Shown one piece after another: positions 19,701-21,765 of a DNA stretch of 21,765 bases. Position 1 is the stretch's first letter. Each line of letters begins with the position of its first letter. The DNA is from Beroe ovata (Eukaryota > Ctenophora > Nuda > Beroida > Beroidae): NCBI GenBank assembly GCA_946803715.1, contig CAMPET010000030.1, positions 241,303-263,067 of the forward strand. Direction: 5' to 3'. The notes beneath the pieces are model-generated. The model saw nothing but the letters and a program-made list of their open reading frames with translations. It did not search any database and was not told the DNA's origin. Position numbers and translations under genes: made by a program.

Positions 19701-21149
19701 GTAAAATATAGAACATTAAGATCTCTCCATAAGATTGTCCATATTATCCGGTATTTGCTCTTTCGTTATTTATAATTGCTTTTGCTCATTGCTTCATTCA
19801 TGCACGGACAATGTCGGACATTTACATATGACTCGAACGTAGGTCTCACAATAAAAGCTCTTACGATTTTTTCAATTTCATAATGCGTATTGATTTCCTG
19901 GTTGAACATGCAATGGATTGCCTGATTGAAAAGAGAAAGTAATCTGAATCATCTATGTTATGTGAAATTGATTCACAGCCAAAACTCATTTGATCCCAAT
20001 CTCTTACCAGGTTGTTTTATCTATGCAATCATCTATTCAATAAAGGGCATTACACATGAAGAAGTGGAGTTCAAGTATTATCAGATGTGGGACCATGACA
20101 AACTTACCAAATTTGAACTCAGGGTAATTTCAAGACCCATATGATTATCTTATGACTGCATTCAGTACCATCTAATGCAATTAATGCAGTACCATAAATC
20201 AGTATCATTATTCCCTATCAATGTTTCAGTTTGGGTGGTGTTTCTATCTCAATGTAATTGTGGCATTGATAATGTCAGTAGTGACGTACATACTACAGAT
20301 TGAAGCAGCCCTATCAAATCAGTACAAGGTTTGTGAAAACGATTTTAGTAGGTCGTATGAAAATATATCAATGACCCCCTACTGACCCCCTACTGACTCC
20401 CTGCTGACCCCCTGCTGACCCCCTGGTGATCACTTTATGACCTTATTTTGACCTCCATGAGACCACTTTCTGACCATTTTTGACCCCTTACTGACCCCCT
20501 GCTGACCCTCTACTGACCACTTTATAAAGTCATGAAATAGCAGAGAATCATCACATCAATGAGTACTGAGTAAGTACTGATCCGCACTTTAATTGGTAAT
20601 CATGATCAATTTAGGTTATCAAATGATGATATAAATTTACTAAGGGTATGTATTATTCCAAATAGAACGTACTCACCATAGCTTCTGTAGTGCGGCATTG
20701 TGTTCCCAACTTTCATAGGTTTCCTATATCATAGAATGAGTATGAGATAGATGGTAATAAAGTAATTATAAGCAAATAAATATTATGATATTCCTACATT
20801 CACATAAGCGCAGTTTATGACAATTGGTATGGGTTTTAATAATTCCAAGCAGATTTATAAGCTTCATTATCATCATCGATTTACCGCTTAAAACTGTCTT
20901 CAGCTGGTCAAGATGCAGCTAGAAAGCAACCAACAGCAGGACCTAAAAAGGAGCATGAGGGCTAGGGAGGCTATGGTAACCAAGCAGCGGTTGACCTCGG
21001 TGTTCTCCCGCACAACTCTCAATAAGGCCCAGAGCCATGACAAAGCCAGGTATGGTGTGAGGGCTGTAATGGGCATTGGGCTGTTTGGGGTTTTGTTTTT
21101 CAACAGACTTATTAGGTTAAGGTATAGGCTATCCATCATGAGCACATGA
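13729..21149 (+). CDS. DUOXA: Dual oxidase maturation factor (DUOXA family), eight exons
   Basis: Exons: 13729-13848, 14425-14482, 14580-14723, 14935-15163, 15276-15376, 20011-20123, 20230-20328, 20904-21149; all phases match, giving 369 residues (family usually about 320-350 or more). DUOXA proteins are ER membrane partners that let dual oxidase (DUOX) fold, leave the ER and make H2O2. Evidence: helix 1 (about 12-33) and helix 2 (about 41-59), then an extracellular loop with the family signature YIGLEGVNITL (94-104, glycosylation site N101), NERFKW (114-119), a GLPLP...LAESYETYG...GP block and AGFYTKLCL, then helices 3 and 4 (about 180-230) and helix 5 in FGWCFYLNVIVALIMSVV (256-273). Exon 8 (Gln/Arg-rich tail plus a hydrophobic stretch VMGIGLFGVLFF) is the least certain. 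Poly(A) signal at 21396. Intron 5 contains a complete receptor gene. No DUOX gene is in this window. Confidence 0.85.
13879..14203. mobile_element. 325-bp foldback element with about 160-bp inverted arms
   Basis: The two halves are near-perfect reverse complements around a centre at about 14041 (CTGATCCACCTAAGGTGGATCAG region). The ends are TATGGCGGATCAG / CTGATCCGCCATA. Flanking CACGAA at 13873-13878 and 14204-14209 fits a 6-base target duplication; 8 bases (CACGAATA) is possible if the ends are asymmetric, and TA if the ends start TGGCGG. Inside, GATCCACGTG-type motifs repeat. It is non-coding and lies 30 bases after the DUOXA exon 1 donor. A non-autonomous DNA transposon; superfamily undecided. 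Confidence 0.88.
15416..15532. mobile_element. 117-bp MITE with 8-bp target duplication
   Basis: Terminal inverted repeats of about 41 bases (two mismatches) starting GGTCGTACGAGCGAATGTCG and ending in its complement. The element is flanked on both sides by the direct repeat AATAAATG (15408-15415 and 15533-15540). The centre has short CTGCGACACA repeats. An 8-base duplication is typical of hAT-type and a few other transposases, so hAT-like is a guess. It sits in DUOXA intron 5, 40 bases after exon 5. Confidence 0.9.
15541..16411. other. DUOXA intron 5 DNA upstream of the nested receptor gene
   Basis: AT-rich, no exon that fits DUOXA phase. It must contain the promoter of the receptor gene starting at 16412. 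No clear TATA box in the expected range; a CAATATTTAAACACTGC stretch near 16325 is the closest candidate. Confidence 0.4.
16412..19685 (+). CDS. LDLR class A repeat-containing G-protein-coupled receptor (nested gene)
   Basis: Two exons, 16412-16484 and 16600-19685 (intron 115 bases, GTGAGT donor, CCCATAG acceptor, phase 1); 1,052 residues. Exon 1 is a signal peptide (MATFVSDKIFTILVGLMLTT). The ectodomain (to about 650) is cysteine-rich. A clear LDLR-A repeat lies at about 325-349 (CDGHKDCPDGSDELSC), others at about 414-439, 582-610 (CGDYSDEINC) and 616-642, with weaker ones near 151-175 and 266-276. The SDE motifs are the calcium-binding acidic residues of this fold. Seven helices: about 656-676, 693-720, 738-764, 787-807, 897-918, 951-975 and 983-1007. 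FTDF-like TTDFISWIP in helix 6 and NSVINPLIL in helix 7 resemble the glycoprotein-hormone/relaxin/GRL101 receptor group. The DRY motif is replaced (LLRM), NPxxY reads NPLIL, and loop 2 is about 90 residues. No leucine-rich repeats seen. Lies wholly inside DUOXA intron 5, same strand. Ligand unknown. Confidence 0.9.
19686..20010. other. 3' end of the nested receptor gene and rest of DUOXA intron 5
   Basis: No exon until the DUOXA acceptor CTCTTACCAG at 20001-20010. Contains AATAAA at 19850-19855, 165 bases after the receptor stop, the likely poly(A) signal that ends the nested transcript inside the host intron. Confidence 0.6.
19850..19855 (+). promoter_or_regulatory. Poly(A) signal of the nested receptor gene
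   Basis: Canonical AATAAA within DUOXA intron 5. If used inside the DUOXA pre-mRNA it would cut the host transcript short, so its use must be avoided or balanced there. Confidence 0.5.
20370..20520. repeat. Degenerate TGACCCCCTACT minisatellite in DUOXA intron 7
   Basis: Roughly a dozen units of 10-12 bases (TGACCCCCTACT, TGACCCCCTGCT, TGACTCCCTGCT and worn versions such as TGACCACTTTA). Non-coding; starts shortly after the donor at 20329. Confidence 0.8.
20521..20903. other. Rest of DUOXA intron 7
   Basis: AT-rich, no exon or repeat that I can support, ending in the ACTGTCTTCAG acceptor at 20893-20903. Confidence 0.45.
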
Positions 21150-21459
21150 AAAATCTGATTTCACACAAATATAATTGGATGGCCATGATGAAAAATGCTT
21201 ATAAAATGCTCCCACAGGCAGCCAGAAATATCTACGACCACAACCACAGCTATAGAAACACTGACCTCCACCGATAGCGGGATTCAGTGATCCCAATATG
21301 CATTGCACTAATGCAGAAAACAACGGGGAAGAATCTATCCAACTTATTTTTGTCAACTTTTGGACTTTAAATGGAATTTTTGAACTTATGAAACCAATAA
21401 AAATTCATTGACTAACGAGTTTACTAAATTACAAATCAAATAAATGGTCATAGTATGGG
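21150..21459. other. DUOXA 3' flank
   Basis: Non-coding stretch after the stop at 21147-21149. It holds an AATAAA at 21396-21401, about 250 bases downstream, the likely end of the DUOXA message. Confidence 0.5.
21396..21401 (+). promoter_or_regulatory. Likely poly(A) signal of the DUOXA-type gene
   Basis: Canonical AATAAA in an AT-rich setting (CCAATAAAAATTC) downstream of the final exon. Confidence 0.5.
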
Positions 21460-21765
21460 AGCAAAGGGGCGAAAAGGGGCACAAATAGTGCACCAATAGG
21501 GCACGAAGGGGGCAAAAAGGGGCAAAAAAGGGACACAAAGGGGGTAATATAGGGGCACGAAGAGGACAGAAAGGGGGCAAAAAAGGGGCACAAATGGAGC
21601 ATAAATGGGGCACAAAGGGGGCAAATATGAGGCACAAATGGGGCAATTTGGGTACACGTGTTTTGAAGACGGCTGAAAGAAGGGGCAAAAGGGGACACAA
21701 ATTGGGCAATAAAGGGGGCAATTAGGGGGCACAAATGGGGCAATAAGGGGGCAAAAAGGTGGCGC
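21460..21765. repeat. G-rich GGGGCACAAA-type minisatellite
   Basis: About 30 imperfect units built on GGGGCAAAAA / GGGGCACAAA / GGGGCAATTT, about 10 bases each, running to the window end. One strand is a string of G4 blocks. Interrupted once by non-repeat sequence near 21650-21680. Open frames on the minus strand are Pro/Leu/Cys repeats and not genes. Confidence 0.88.

Noticed and set aside
21386-21743. Proline/cysteine-rich open frames on the minus strand
   Set aside because: Repetitive translation of the G-rich minisatellite in all three frames.

Overview
The window is genomic DNA from an animal, probably an early-branching marine invertebrate; a demosponge is my guess, not a demonstrated identity. 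Reasons: short GT-AG introns (about 50 to 600 bp, one of 4.6 kb), dense genes separated by a few hundred bases, AT-rich intergenic DNA full of small foldback elements and minisatellites, and animal gene families (DUOX maturation factor, LDLR-A/rhodopsin-type receptor, PAN/apple surface protein). Single N bases at 2881, 4789 and 12724 look like assembly joins. All gene models below were assembled by hand from splice signals and reading-frame phase; every model closes in frame from ATG to stop.

Layout. 1-4244 has no gene that I can support: an (AC)n microsatellite, a degenerate GTGGTG-rich tract, then a cluster of short palindromic elements (2905-3513) and a transposon-end-like segment (3752-3860). 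4335-6125 (+) is a five-exon gene for an unrecognised 228-residue protein; its second exon lies in a local duplication flanked by a 14-bp minisatellite. 6795-8039 (-) is a five-exon gene for a 251-residue SAM-dependent methyltransferase. It shares a 420-bp divergent promoter region with a single-exon gene for a secreted, PAN/apple-domain, probably GPI-anchored protein (8460-9587, +). That gene and the whole divergent promoter, including the first 27 coding bases of the methyltransferase, are duplicated in tandem (second copy 10222-11349).

11536-13728 is intergenic and repeat-rich: a cluster of four TGACGTCA sites, three consecutive GC-rich hairpins, and a decayed fragment copied from the receptor gene that lies 6 kb downstream. 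13729-21149 (+) is an eight-exon gene for a DUOXA-type dual oxidase maturation factor (369 residues). Its introns hold a 325-bp foldback element, a 117-bp MITE with a clear 8-bp target duplication and, inside the 4.6-kb fifth intron on the same strand, a complete two-exon gene for a 1,052-residue LDLR-A-repeat G-protein-coupled receptor with its own poly(A) signal. The window ends in a G-rich minisatellite.

The genes do not form one pathway. The surface-protein pair, the receptor and DUOXA all concern the cell surface or secretory route, but a functional link is only inference. The most interesting points are the same-strand nested receptor gene, the tandem duplication whose changes are nearly all in one half and mostly amino-acid changing, and the cluster of short palindromic elements.
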